From: Symsagittifera roscoffensis
Taxonomy: Eukaryota > Xenacoelomorpha > Acoela > Convolutidae
DNA: 64,000 nucleotides
Direction: 5' to 3'
Assembly (NCBI RefSeq): GCF_963678635.1
Contig: NC_087068.1
Span: 42,123,649-42,187,648, forward strand
Under the pieces are notes generated by a model. It had not been told where the DNA came from and did not search any database. It saw only the letters and a program-made list of their open reading frames with translations. This document shows, piece by piece, positions 14,003 through 23,540 of this stretch. Position numbers and translations under genes: made by a program. How positions within the stretch are numbered: the stretch's first letter is position 1; every line of letters starts with the position of its first letter.

Positions 14003-14770
14003 CAATGACCATCAAATGACCAATGAGGCACAGGCAAGAAGTCGGCTCACTAGGAGATCTCAACTTCACGAGATATGAAAAAATCCACCTGTTGCCCATG
14101 TTTAAGCATTACCTATAAAAAATTTGGACGTCCCCCAAAAATGAGGAGAACTAACCATGCCATTTTTTGAGCCCAATGACCATCAAATGACCAATGAGGA
14201 ACAGGCAAGAAGTCGGCTCACTAGGAGATCTCAACTTCACGAGATATGAAAAAATCCACCTGTTGCCCATGTTTAAGCATTACCTATAAAAAATTTGGAC
14301 GTCCCCCAAAAATGAGAACTAACCATGCCATTTTTTGAGCCCAATGACCATCAAATGACCAATGAGGAACAGGCAAGAAGTCGGCTCACTAGGAGATCTC
14401 AACTTCACGAGGTATGAAAAAATCCACCTGTTGCCCATGTTTAAGCATTACCTATAAAAAATTTGGACATCCCCCAAAAATGAGGAGAACTAACCATGCC
14501 ATTTTTTGAGCCCAATGACCATCAAATGACCAATGAGAAACAGGCAAGAAGTCGGCTCACTAGGAGATCTCAACTTCACGAGATATGAAAAATTCCACCT
14601 GTTGCCCATGTTTAAGCATTACCTATAAAAAATTTGGACGTCCCCCAAAAACGAGGAGAACTAACCATACCATTTTTTGAGCCTAATGAATATCAAATGC
14701 CCAATAAGGAAAAAATAGGAAGTCAGCTCACTAGGAGATCCCAACTTATTGAGATCTGGAAAAAACACTT
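14003..14770 (+). repeat. 171-bp tandem repeat, about 4.5 units, with iterated micro-ORF
   Basis: Units begin at about 14003, 14174, 14342, 14513 and 14684 (periods 171, 168, 171, 171). The first four are nearly identical; the last is diverged and partial. Units from 14174 on contain a short reading frame beginning MPFFEPNDHQMTNEEQARSR, about 30 residues rich in Arg/Ser and ending at a TGA; the ATG is lost in the last unit. The array lies directly 3' of the macro domain. Function is unknown: it could be a spacer, a regulatory or RNA-structural array, or a decayed coding repeat. Confidence 0.9.
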
Positions 14771-14874
14771 CATCAGATCTCACCTAAAGCTCTTGAAAAA
14801 AAAAAAACTGATGATGATAAATTGAGAACATGAAATTACATTTCATATTCGACCAGAAATAAACAAGCTATGCA

Positions 14875-15519
14875 TTATTTCTTCCTCTTCTCTAAATCGC
14901 TGAAAAGAGGACCCTCAGCGTACTTAACTGCCCTCTTCTTATCTAATGGAATTCTGTCGCAGATCAATTTCCACATCTTCTCAAATCTCTGGCGAGGGAC
15001 ACGCAAGCCGATTGATAAAAGAGATGAGCACCCCGAAATATTCTTGATGGTAATGACACAATGCAGCCATCCATAGGGAAGATACACGGTATCACCAACG
15101 TGCTGAACACAACAGAGCACCGACTCCTTGTGAACGATCAACCGTTGCATCAACTCCGTGCAATCGATCACCTCATCTTCCAGCCTCCGGCCAACATAAC
15201 TGGGTTTGGTAAAAACCCAAACCTTCTCGCCGGCGCCATACAGCGTGATCAGGCTATCCAGTGTTTCTTCAAAATCACTGTGAAACCGGGTGAAATTTTC
15301 ACCCTCAGTGACAATCAGAAACCCGTAGGCTTGATCCGAAATTTGCGAGTCCTTTGGCGCCCAACAATTCAAAAACTTAAGCCTCTTCGCTACATCTTTG
15401 GGCTGAAGACCCATCCACATCTTGGCTCCCTGCGGGCCATCATCGCGAGTAGCTAACAAGTCAAATGTCCGTAGTGCACGGTCTGCATACACAAGGCCAT
15501 TTACAAAGCGCTAACAAAA

Positions 15520-15564
<45 letters not shown>

Positions 15565-15837
15565 GTATACAAGCCTCTCAATTACTGTATTTGCACATGA
15601 AACCAGACACTATGCACTCACCCGTCGATTTTTGTCTGTATACTCCACAGCCACGAAGTCACGTAGAAGGGCAGGCTCCTCACGATTGAGACCATCATAA
15701 GAGGCCAAATTCATCACCTGCGGCAGGCTCTTCGTAAACTCAGCGACGGAATGCAGCTCTGAAAGACTGTCTACCGCAACAGATCGGGTCTTCCGCTTGG
15801 ATGCGGACGAACTTGAAGGCTCAACATTGCGTTTCAT
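14875..15837 (-). CDS. Antisense JmjC-type Fe(II)/2-oxoglutarate oxygenase inside the retrotransposon
   Basis: Two exons on the minus strand, 15622-15837 and 14875-15510, joined in phase by a GT-AG intron (donor GGTGAGTGC, acceptor TTTGTTAG), predict 283 residues. Exon 1 starts at ATG 15837 with a Ser/Lys-rich basic stretch. Exon 2 carries a cupin/JmjC core: GFLIVTEGENFTRFHSDFEE supplies the HxD of the iron site, GEKVWVF a lysine at the usual 2-oxoglutarate position, and VGDTVYLPYGWLHCVITI the distal histidine. The closest general resemblance is to the KDM2/PHF-like JmjC hydroxylase and demethylase layout; the substrate is unknown. The frame is uninterrupted although pol and env around it are broken. 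An antisense gene keeps its intron because the sense genomic RNA does not remove it. Confidence 0.85.
15523..15561. repeat. (TA)n microsatellite in the JmjC intron
   Basis: About 39 bp of uninterrupted AT alternation inside the antisense intron, next to the T-rich acceptor of exon 2. Confidence 0.95.
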
Positions 15838-16165
15838 TTCTCAACTGAAAAATTACTCAGTCATCAAAAACGCGAAGAAACAGAAGAAGCCAGACTCTGC
15901 TCCTAACATTGCGAAAAAAATAATAATAATAATAAAAATGCACATAATTCACGAAAGCGATGACAACAGTTAAGCGATACGTGACATACTTTACCCAAAC
16001 TCCGAAAATTTAAAACGAAAAAAACCACATGAGCACACTCATCACTGATCTTATGAAACAAAAAACTGTGAAAAAGTACGAGTATGAATTAAATGTAATC
16101 AGCTAAACAACTAAAAGTAAAATTAAAAGTTCAAAGTTTCTAAAACAAAGTCCAGTAAACAACGT

Positions 16166-16426
16166 CTACTTCCGTTTTAAAATTGCTGCCCCAACTCCCA
16201 CCAAGAACAGTAGAGCCGTCACCACGCTCATCACAACGAACATCAGGGAGCCGCCCTCTTGCACTTCTTCCGTCAACGGAGGGCAAATCGGAGAACGCTC
16301 AGACCAGCTCTCACTGGCCCCAAACTGAACATAGCTGCCATTCGGACAGCAGTACAACATAAACCTGCCCCAAGGCACAGAGAAACACATGCTCAACTGA
16401 AAAATATTATACAATTGTACATCCAT
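16166..16426 (-). CDS. Antisense locus: C-terminal exon of a putative single-pass membrane protein
   Basis: Minus-strand frame ending at 16166. A good acceptor (ATTTTTCAG, exon from about 16396) precedes a Cys-rich stretch with MCFSVPWGRFMLYCCPNGS and CPPLTEE. A hydrophobic segment, MFVVMSVVTALLFLVGVGAA, then ends in the basic stop-transfer tail ILKRK. This is the typical end of a type I membrane protein. Upstream minus-strand ORFs (16799-17172) may supply the ectodomain. I do not recognise a family. It sits between the JmjC gene and env, opposite to the element's own transcription. Confidence 0.5.
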   Translation of the reverse strand: MDVQLYNIFQLSMCFSVPWGRFMLYCCPNGSYVQFGASESWSERSPICPPLTEEVQEGGSLMFVVMSVVTALLFLVGVGAAILKRK

Positions 16427-16528
16427 TCAAAATGAACAACTGGTTACCTGTAGTACTAACTCAAGGAAAAACAGAAATGTGAAAGCTAAAACACACAGAA
16501 CGAAATTGATATCTTATCGCGGATTTCA

Positions 16529-16680
16529 GGCCTTTTACATTCGAAAAAACGAGAGTTGCTTCTGGCACTTGCTTATGGCCTTTTACTTCCGAAAAAGTGA
16601 GAGTTGCTCTGGCACTTGCTTATGGCCTTTTACATTCGAAAAAGTGAGAGTTGCTCCTGGCACTTGCTTATGGCCTTTTT
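16529..16680. repeat. Three 47-48-bp tandem repeats
   Basis: Units beginning GGCCTTTTAC at 16529, 16577 and 16624, with a partial start at 16671. They lie between the two parts of the antisense membrane-protein locus, probably in its intron. Confidence 0.85.
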
Positions 16681-16798
16681 ATAGACAGCAGCTCAACTGC
16701 TTCAAGAAAACTTGCGAGACAATATGAAGAATAAATTGAAAACGAGAAATATATACAACAACGATAATACAAACTACAGGAAGTTTCAAGTTTTGAGT

Positions 16799-17172
16799 TT
16801 AAATACTCTCGTCTTTGTTCCCACAAAGGGACTTTTCATGCTCCTCCCCGGGACACCACAGCCTGACGTCAGCATCTTTTGCGGTGAAGGAGATCTCAAT
16901 CACCGAAATTGCCTCCGTCAGCTGCACCTTGACCACGGGCTGTCCAACTCTGACACATAGGCCCTCAGCTTGGGCAGCAGTAATCCCTGACAAATGATCC
17001 CCCGAGGTGGTACCGAAATCCAACCAAATTTGTCGGTCCGAACGGCAACATTGTGGAAGCTACAGTGACCCGCCGTATCAGCCAGACTCGCCACCACCAA
17101 CAGTTGACTCACTGGGGACATTCGCAACTTTAGAACGGGTACATATGGAATGTCAATTACTCGGATGAACAT
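16799..17172 (-). CDS. Antisense locus: two overlapping ORFs, possible ectodomain part
   Basis: Two minus-strand frames overlap: 16918-17172 (84 codons, starts at ATG 17172) and 16799-17023 (74 codons). The second is the more protein-like, with CVRVGQPVVKVQLTEA, VIEISFTAKDADVRLWCPG and two cysteines resembling a small beta-rich extracellular domain. The first frame may join it by a one-base frameshift near 17010-17025. A possible donor (GAGAGTATTT) at its 3' end could splice to the membrane-anchor exon near 16396. The family is not recognised, and the gene model is tentative. Confidence 0.35.
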
Positions 17173-17463
17173 TCTGGGATTAAATTAATAGTCAGTGATT
17201 CAACCAAAATTGACTGCAATACGGAATACAACTTGAGCGTGAGCCAAATTAAGTGCAGTGACAAGATAAAATTGGCAAAAGTCAACAATTTGTCGACCTC
17301 TTGATGAACATTTGCTGAGTCCGTATCATACCCATGGAATGTATTTGAGCTGACTTACAACAATGAGAATGATACAGAGTGACCCGAATGGAACAAGTGA
17401 CTAAGCTTATTTGTGTTAAATAAACCAACACAACCTGAATACGAACTCAATGATTGGAAGTAA

Positions 17464-19164
17464 ATGCCACCGAAATATCAAAATCACCAAACTTGGCTAA
17501 ACAACAAACATCCTGTTTATACCGTAGAAATAAATACCACAACGCCCACCCAAAACACGAAGCCACAATTTTTAACCAGGAACATTACTCTAAACCACGA
17601 AGGGACAATGCTACTATTGCTTCTCGTCCTACAAATAGGCCGTACTGTGGCATCCTACGACGATGTTCTTTCATCTGGGATAATCTTCCACAAAGAAAGT
17701 AAGATCATCCTGGCAGAAAAGTTTGTAAATGTCCAGTTCCTAATTCCTTTCCCAAAGTACCATTTCACGATGAAGACAATAATGAGGAATTACCTCAACA
17801 AACTTTCGGAGAAATGGCGAACACCCTCTATAGAGTGCCCTCTAGATTTTTCCACGAACTTCAATTCAACTACAGACCCATTCAACCTTGACTGGCTCCT
17901 GGACATGATCGAGGATAAGGCTGCAGCAGCAAAGCAAGAAGCCCAAGCCATTAGAACTGACACTTCCCGCTTCCTCAACAAAAACCCACTAGACTCAACA
18001 CGTACCCGAAGGGGAGCTCCACTAATTGCGGCAGCGGCCATCGCCGGAATTGGTCTGTTTGGCTCTGGTATAATGATGGGAAATTCAGGAGGATGTGGAC
18101 TTATGGGAATTTTCGGATCGTGCCAGGACCAGGCTCAAGCAAATGCCAAAAACATTGAGAGCTTGGAACAATACTCAATGGCACTTACGGACTATGTGTC
18201 AGAAATCGAAACATCGAGCAACGAAAAGTTCTTTGCGATTTCGAATGAGTTGTCTGAAATCCGAGCAATTCAACAACAAACCATCGAAAATCAAAACCGA
18301 AATTGGAAAATACTCGAAGAACAGTTTGCAACAATTCAAGGCAATTTCCATATCTTGCGGGACTGCACACAAACATTGTTCTCGAACCAACAGATAAATT
18401 TCAACTTCGACACAGCAGCATCACTACTAAACGTTGTCTACGCAGATATAACAAGCTATAAAGCCGCACTTTATGCCTTTAAGACAAATGTCTTAAACTC
18501 GATACCAACTCTGCTGGACCAACGACTACCGATGTCTCTGGTACCGCGAGAATCCCTGTTGGCGATCATAGACGCAGTATACAAAAGCCAAAAGGAGGAG
18601 AACCACCGATTGACACTTGCGATACCGCCAAGCGATATCCACTTATATTATGACGCGAAACTGCTTCGCGATGTCACAACAATTGAGGAAGGACTTCTGC
18701 TCAACTTGGCAATACCGTACGCATCGAGTCAAACAGCCTTCCAGATCTACCGGGCCCATGTGATACCTATGCCACAAGGTGACCCAACCGAAGCCATCAA
18801 ATGGGTTACTGAAGGATCATATCTGGCAATCTCAGAGGACTCTATGGAAACAACAGTTCTGACAGAAAAACAGTACGCCAATTGTTTGGGAAGCTCAACA
18901 TACCGGATCTGCCATCAAACTATGGAGACACATCTTGGCCAGTCGTCATGCCTAGCCACACTATATTTCCACTCAATCATGACGGCATTGCAAGTGTACG
19001 AAACGGAAAAGATACTTCTCCCTACGCCGGAGAAAGCTACGAATTTGGGCTACGGGATTTCGCTCATCACATCAGCCAGTGCGTCATTTTCCCTACGAGA
19101 GTACAGCCTTGAAGAGCTGAACACCCCAAACGGGAAGATCATGCAGGCTGTAATATTTGTCTGA
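17464..19164 (+). CDS. env: Env-like fusion glycoprotein, main part
   Basis: 566-residue ORF. A signal peptide (MLLLLLVLQIGRTVAS) begins at internal ATG 17608, which may be the true start. A furin-type site TRTRR at about residue 180 is followed by the glycine/alanine-rich hydrophobic stretch GAPLIAAAAIAGIGLFGSG, a candidate fusion peptide, then coiled-coil-prone sequence. This is the plan of errantivirus/baculovirus F-like class I fusion proteins. The frame ends at TGA 19162-19164, but a protein-like frame continues without a gap one frame over, so this copy has a frameshift near 19140-19150. As in Gypsy, Env would probably come from a spliced RNA. Confidence 0.85.
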   Translation: MPPKYQNHQTWLNNKHPVYTVEINTTTPTQNTKPQFLTRNITLNHEGTMLLLLLVLQIGRTVASYDDVLSSGIIFHKESKIILAEKFVNVQFLIPFPKYHFTMKTIMRNYLNKLSEKWRTPSIECPLDFSTNFNSTTDPFNLDWLLDMIEDKAAAAKQEAQAIRTDTSRFLNKNPLDSTRTRRGAPLIAAAAIAGIGLFGSGIMMGNSGGCGLMGIFGSCQDQAQANAKNIESLEQYSMALTDYVSEIETSSNEKFFAISNELSEIRAIQQQTIENQNRNWKILEEQFATIQGNFHILRDCTQTLFSNQQINFNFDTAASLLNVVYADITSYKAALYAFKTNVLNSIPTLLDQRLPMSLVPRESLLAIIDAVYKSQKEENHRLTLAIPPSDIHLYYDAKLLRDVTTIEEGLLLNLAIPYASSQTAFQIYRAHVIPMPQGDPTEAIKWVTEGSYLAISEDSMETTVLTEKQYANCLGSSTYRICHQTMETHLGQSSCLATLYFHSIMTALQVYETEKILLPTPEKATNLGYGISLITSASASFSLREYSLEELNTPNGKIMQAVIFV

Positions 19165-19895
19165 TAACATTAGACTGTGGGACTCAGTTGATCAGCAAAT
19201 ACATAAAAATTAGGCCGGACCTCGCTAGCTGTGACAAAATTCCAGCAAAACGGATTACCGTGAACTTGCCGGACCCCTTGTCGCATCTTCTTTCAGAATT
19301 GCCAGACTTAACAGAACTCCCGTATTATGAATCAAAAACGGATGCCGGAGTTAAGTTACTGCGGGAAGTAAAAGCGAAACTGATAGACAGCCCTCACCTG
19401 ACAAAAACAGACCAGCTAAATGACATCGCAAAGCCGATCGCCCATCACATGAGATTGCTGAAACCCACCCTAGTGGATAAAATGGAACAGTATGTACCAT
19501 TACGGCTTTCCCTTACATTGACAGCAATAGTCTTTTTGGGGAATCTTGTCTTGCATGCACTCATCATGTACCTCTACCACCGGTTTGCCATCTTCAGAAG
19601 ATTGACTCCGAAGTTTCTGAAAGGGCAGGATGGAACCATCGCACTTCGACCGGTGCTCTCAGTAGCAGCATCTGACAGGAAGGCCTTCCAAAAGGATGGG
19701 TCCAAGCTTCGTGAGAAATACATGGTACTAACACAAGCAGAACTGAATGCCTATCAAACGCCAACCAACCGATCAAGACTAACCTCAGCCTGCTCCTCAA
19801 TGGGGAACATAAGCAGAACACAAGAATCACAGGTTGTCTTGAACGAAACGAGCTTTAACGAAAAAGGAAGAGAGGAGAGCTTAAGCCAAATTTGA
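19143..19895 (+). pseudogene. env: Env C-terminal part, out of frame: membrane anchor and tail
   Basis: Open frame overlapping the end of the main env ORF, starting with a Cys-rich stretch around ICLITLDCGTQLIS. It carries the single strong membrane segment LRLSLTLTAIVFLGNLVLHA followed by a roughly 100-residue cytoplasmic tail. A separate gene is unlikely, since no ATG precedes it and it supplies the anchor the first ORF lacks. Interpreted as the displaced 3' end of env. Confidence 0.8.
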
Positions 19896-20315
19896 CCAGT
19901 TACTGGCATTCATTGAACTCACATTCATAAATCACCTATAAGACTGACTACGTGGCCAAAATAACTTTGAAATCGGATTGTCTCATCAGAGACTTAAATT
20001 GTCCTGTTTAAACCTAAATCCTTTTCATCATGTATATATTCTGAGCAGTTAGGGGCATGCATTTGCGTATATTTGAGTCCTACTATAACTGTGTTCAACA
20101 TGTTGAATGTACTTAAATTTAGTTCAGAGTTTAATAATAATTTGTGTAAATCAATGACCTATAACTTTAGCCTTTATATTGAAAAGTACAAATCAATTGC
20201 ACCTCTACGCATATTACGAATCTAATTAATGCAGTGCTATATTACACCCGGTGCGTGCTAACTCAAGTTCTCCCTTGGTTATTAGCCGCCAGGGAACAAT
20301 CAACAGGTGTGTAAG
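19896..20315 (+). other. Env-3' LTR spacer
   Basis: About 420 bp without coding signal. The expected polypurine tract next to the LTR is weak: the sequence before 20316 reads CAACAGGTGTGTAAG, and the only long purine-rich run (AAAAAGGAAGAGAGGAGAGC) lies inside the env tail at 19861-19880. Confidence 0.5.
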
Positions 20316-20710
20316 TGTCACATAGCGCTTCACGCCTATGTTAGTTACTCATTATTAATTACCATAATTGGTGCGAATTAGACTTAAATATCAATGCCAT
20401 TATATGTCAATGACAAAGTGTTAAACTCATATTTACTTAATGCAAACAATCAATGAGAAAGTAATTGAATCATTAATTGAGAGAGAGCCATTACAGTAAA
20501 ACAGCCATTACAGTAAAAATAGTAATTAAAAGATTAATCCTCACTCTTATAAATCAAACAGCTTAGACTCAGCTGAGAAGGAGGTAGACATCACGAAGCA
20601 CATCCCTGAGTCGAAGATATAGAGCCTAGACCGCGCATCCCTTTATTACTCTCAAACACGATTCCTCATTTCTAATCATTAATTATCATAGCAAGACACG
20701 CTATATAACA
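20316..20710 (+). repeat. 3' LTR of the cargo retrotransposon
   Basis: 395-bp direct copy of the 5' LTR. Differences seen: three substitutions and a seven-base length change where CCATTACAGTAAAA is partly duplicated. Followed by the target duplication CTATT at 20711-20715. Confidence 0.95.
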
Positions 20711-22904
20711 CTATTATCATTTCTTTTGGCTGATAATCTCAGCACCTCTAGAGGAAAAATAAATCACAAACTTGTAGTGGTTTTGCTTCGGGTAAAAAAA
20801 TTGAGAACAGTCCAATACATCACGCAGATTTTTAATGTCTCATATTCTGCTCGAGTATCTTTAAGATAACTTTTCAGCCTATTTACTTGCTTGTGAGTAA
20901 TGTGTTATACTACGAGTCAACCTTTCTGAGTCTTATTACGAAGAATTTATTTTTCTAACCCAAGTCGCAAATAAAAGTGCTGGTTTGGTGGCATTTTTGG
21001 TATAATTCATTTTAATCAAATTAAAGCATAAAGAATTCAATGGCATATGTTGCTACTTTGTTTTTGGCTAGTGTTAGGTCCTGTTTGAAAAAAAAAACAC
21101 GTTTTTTGCAATTGAATGGGATTTTTTGTTTTTCGTTTTTTTTGCGGCGCTGCGAAAAAAAAAATTTTGCACTTTTCGCAGAATTTTCTTCCATTTTTCT
21201 CAAAAACTACTGTACCGATTTTCAAAAAAAAAAATTGATACCAATCAAAAAACTGACGGCTCTTCTAGGTGCATGCATATTTCGCTAGTCTCTTTTCGTT
21301 TTACTTTACGTTTTATGGTCTTCGAAAGTTTCAGTAGGAAGATTTTTGGCCTATTTGTTTTGAATTTGTAAGAGTAATGAAGGCAGTGAAGGCTCTTATA
21401 TAGGTCTTGCTGATTTTTTTTTTTGCTTTTTTTTCAGGAAAAAATCCTAAAATATTGATGCACTTAGGTATATATGCTCTTTTTGAGTTAAATTGGAATT
21501 CATCTGCTGAAAGATACGTAAATAGCACTCTCCAAATACGAACGTGGAAATGGCGCGAAAAAACGTGAACAATTTCTAGTTTCGAAAATTAAATTTAATT
21601 TTTAGATTTCCAGCGGAATAAAAACTCCGATTAATCAATTTTTCTCGAGTTGCGTTAGTGTTATCAAAAAAGCGACAAGTATAAATTATTCTGGAAATTG
21701 AAAGAGCTTTAAGGGCATCTATTTTTTTCTTTGAAATTCGAAAGTTTGGAAATATCTGAAATGGTATCCCAATATTCGTCAATAGTCTCGATCAAGTGGT
21801 GGGCTATATGCCTGGTTTACGTTTTAAATCATTTCGTTTTGGTTTCTTAATTTCAAGTTTGCTAATCATTAGCTTGGTAATCTAATTGGAACCGTCTGAA
21901 AGATGTTGCTAATTTTTTTTCTTATTTTTTAAAGTTTCAATAATGTATCTCTTTTTCAATTAGTTTTTGGCGTTTATTGGGTTCATTTATGCTGCCACCT
22001 TGCTGCTTAGCATCGATATATCAGTTTTGAAGCCTTATACCCAAACTCGATTTGGATCGAGGTTGTTCTAATTAAGGAGAGCTTATTGAAATAAGTAGAT
22101 ATGTTTGAACTATCGAATGTTATCTCAAGCCCCAATCCAGATTATTTTGTACCCAATGTGATTGCTGTGAAACCCAAAAGTCTATTCAGTTGGTCTTAAT
22201 CTAGGTTATTGTAAATGATGAAACTCTGTTTCAATGCGTAAAACGATGACGAAAAATTTAACTTTTGAAAGTTTGTATATTCATTTGATTGTCCGATTCT
22301 AAAAAATATTTTGTATACTTTTGAATATAATTTTCTGATTGTCAATCTTTCTTTTTTGAGTTGAAAACTGTTTAAAGACTCTGTTTTACGATGAGAGTTT
22401 GTGTAGGAGTTTTTTAATTTCTTGAAATAAGTAATCTTTTAACTCGAAAAAGTTTGTGAATAAAAAGACTTTGTATGTGCGAAGGATTTGGATCGATCAA
22501 GTGGTAAACTCACTCACTCATTAAGACTATGGTACTCTGACCACGGAAGTAAACACGAATCAAGGTGTGTTCTTTTACGCAAAACGAAGCTCAACAAATC
22601 AGCTTCAAGTCAGATGAGGTCAAGTGGTATATCACTTTTTACGATTAAAAAAGACTAAATGCCCTAAGTTATTTTCTGTATCGGTCAAAACAATACAGAA
22701 AAGGTTCTTAGTTAAGGGAAAAGCCGGAATTAAGTTATCGCATTTCAGACTGAAAATGTCATTCAGGACCCATGCAATTTACCCCAGTCAAGATAATGAA
22801 ATATTATATGTCAGTTAGTTAAGCTATTGGTAGTAGTCTTTTAAGCAGGTGAGGGACTCTAGTTTTAAATTATAGTTTATTGAATATCCAACTCCGACGT
22901 TTGA

Positions 22905-23220
22905 TTTTATTTTAAGTTCACTTCATTTCCTTTGTTAAAAGCGAGGCATGTTCCAGTATCGAACAGCAAAAATGTTAAGGTCGCGAAAAGCGCGATCGAC
23001 TTTTAATTTCGAAAATGGACTTTAATTATTAGGCTATCCAGCGAAATAATTTTACCAATTGATCCAGTTTTCTCAAGTTGTGGTTTATTTTGATCAAAAA
23101 AGCGACAATCATAAAAGAATTATTCTAGAAATTTAAAGAGTTAAGGGCATACTGTTTTTTTTAATTCGAAAATTGCGTTCATTACTTTTTTCAGCTGTCT
23201 GTCGGCAATGCTTTTGTTTT
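22905..23220 (+). repeat. Dispersed repeat family R1 (representative copy)
   Basis: Contains a block with TTAAGTTCACTT, CCTTTGTTAAAAG, GAACAGCAA, GCGATCGACTT and CCAGCGAAATAA in fixed order. The same order occurs at 1840-2090, 25780-26110 and, shortened, 21540-21780. No coding potential and no clear termini; it may be a non-autonomous transposon or its decayed body. Confidence 0.7.
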
Positions 23221-23267
23221 CCACGCAAAATCAGGAATCACAAAAAATCATTGCAATGAGTTGAGTC

Positions 23268-23540
23268 TTATATCATATTAAAGCCCTTTCCGTCGTGATT
23301 CGAACCACAGTAAAAATTTTGTAAAAAAATTATCTCATTGAAAGAGTGATATATCATATTAAAGCCCTGTCAGTCGTGATTCGAACTACTATTATCTCTT
23401 TTTTGATTTTTGGTCTAATTTCGAGTGAGCGCGAACAGGGTTATTTTGTTTCACAACCAAAAGTCGTTACCACAAATAATCAAGTAAATGGTCTGAGTGA
23501 TATATCATATTTAAGCCCTTTCAGCCTTAATTCAAATGAA
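23268..23540 (+). repeat. Iterated 40-bp motif (three copies)
   Basis: The motif GATATATCATATTAAAGCCC followed by TTTC(A/C)GTCGTGATTCGAA occurs at about 23270, 23348 and 23498, with single diverged copies near 590 and 46270. GATATATC is self-complementary. Confidence 0.65.

Larger units (their letters stand above)
5971..20710 (+). mobile_element. Env-bearing Ty3/Gypsy-like LTR retrotransposon with macro-domain and antisense JmjC cargo (14.74 kb)
   Basis: Two direct LTRs (5971-6358 and 20316-20710) start TGTCACATAG and end ATATAACA. They are flanked by a perfect 5-bp duplication CTATT (5966-5970 and 20711-20715), so everything between arrived as one unit or accumulated inside it. Order: LTR, primer-binding site, gag, protease-RT-RNase H-integrase, macro domain, 171-bp tandem repeats, antisense JmjC gene, antisense membrane-protein locus, env, LTR. 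The LTRs differ by about three substitutions and one short indel, implying recent insertion. This copy is defective: pol is broken near 10540, the macro domain has a TAG at 13697 and env shifts frame near 19145. Errantivirus-like elements are usually 6-9 kb; the excess here is cargo. Confidence 0.95.

Noticed and set aside
14875-15837. JmjC ORF as a host gene into which the retrotransposon inserted
   Set aside because: It lies wholly between pol and env of one LTR-bounded unit whose outer target duplication is perfect. A host gene at this place would need the element to be split around it.
5971-20710. Classification as BEL/Pao because of the 5-bp target duplication
   Set aside because: RT motif A and thumb, the RNase H and the HPQTIGLVERSHG integrase signature are of the Ty3/Gypsy kind; 4-6-bp duplications also occur there.
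21021-21288. Lys/Phe-rich ORFs on both strands near 21.1 kb
   Set aside because: Composition of A/T homopolymer runs; no conserved motif, and they overlap each other on opposite strands.
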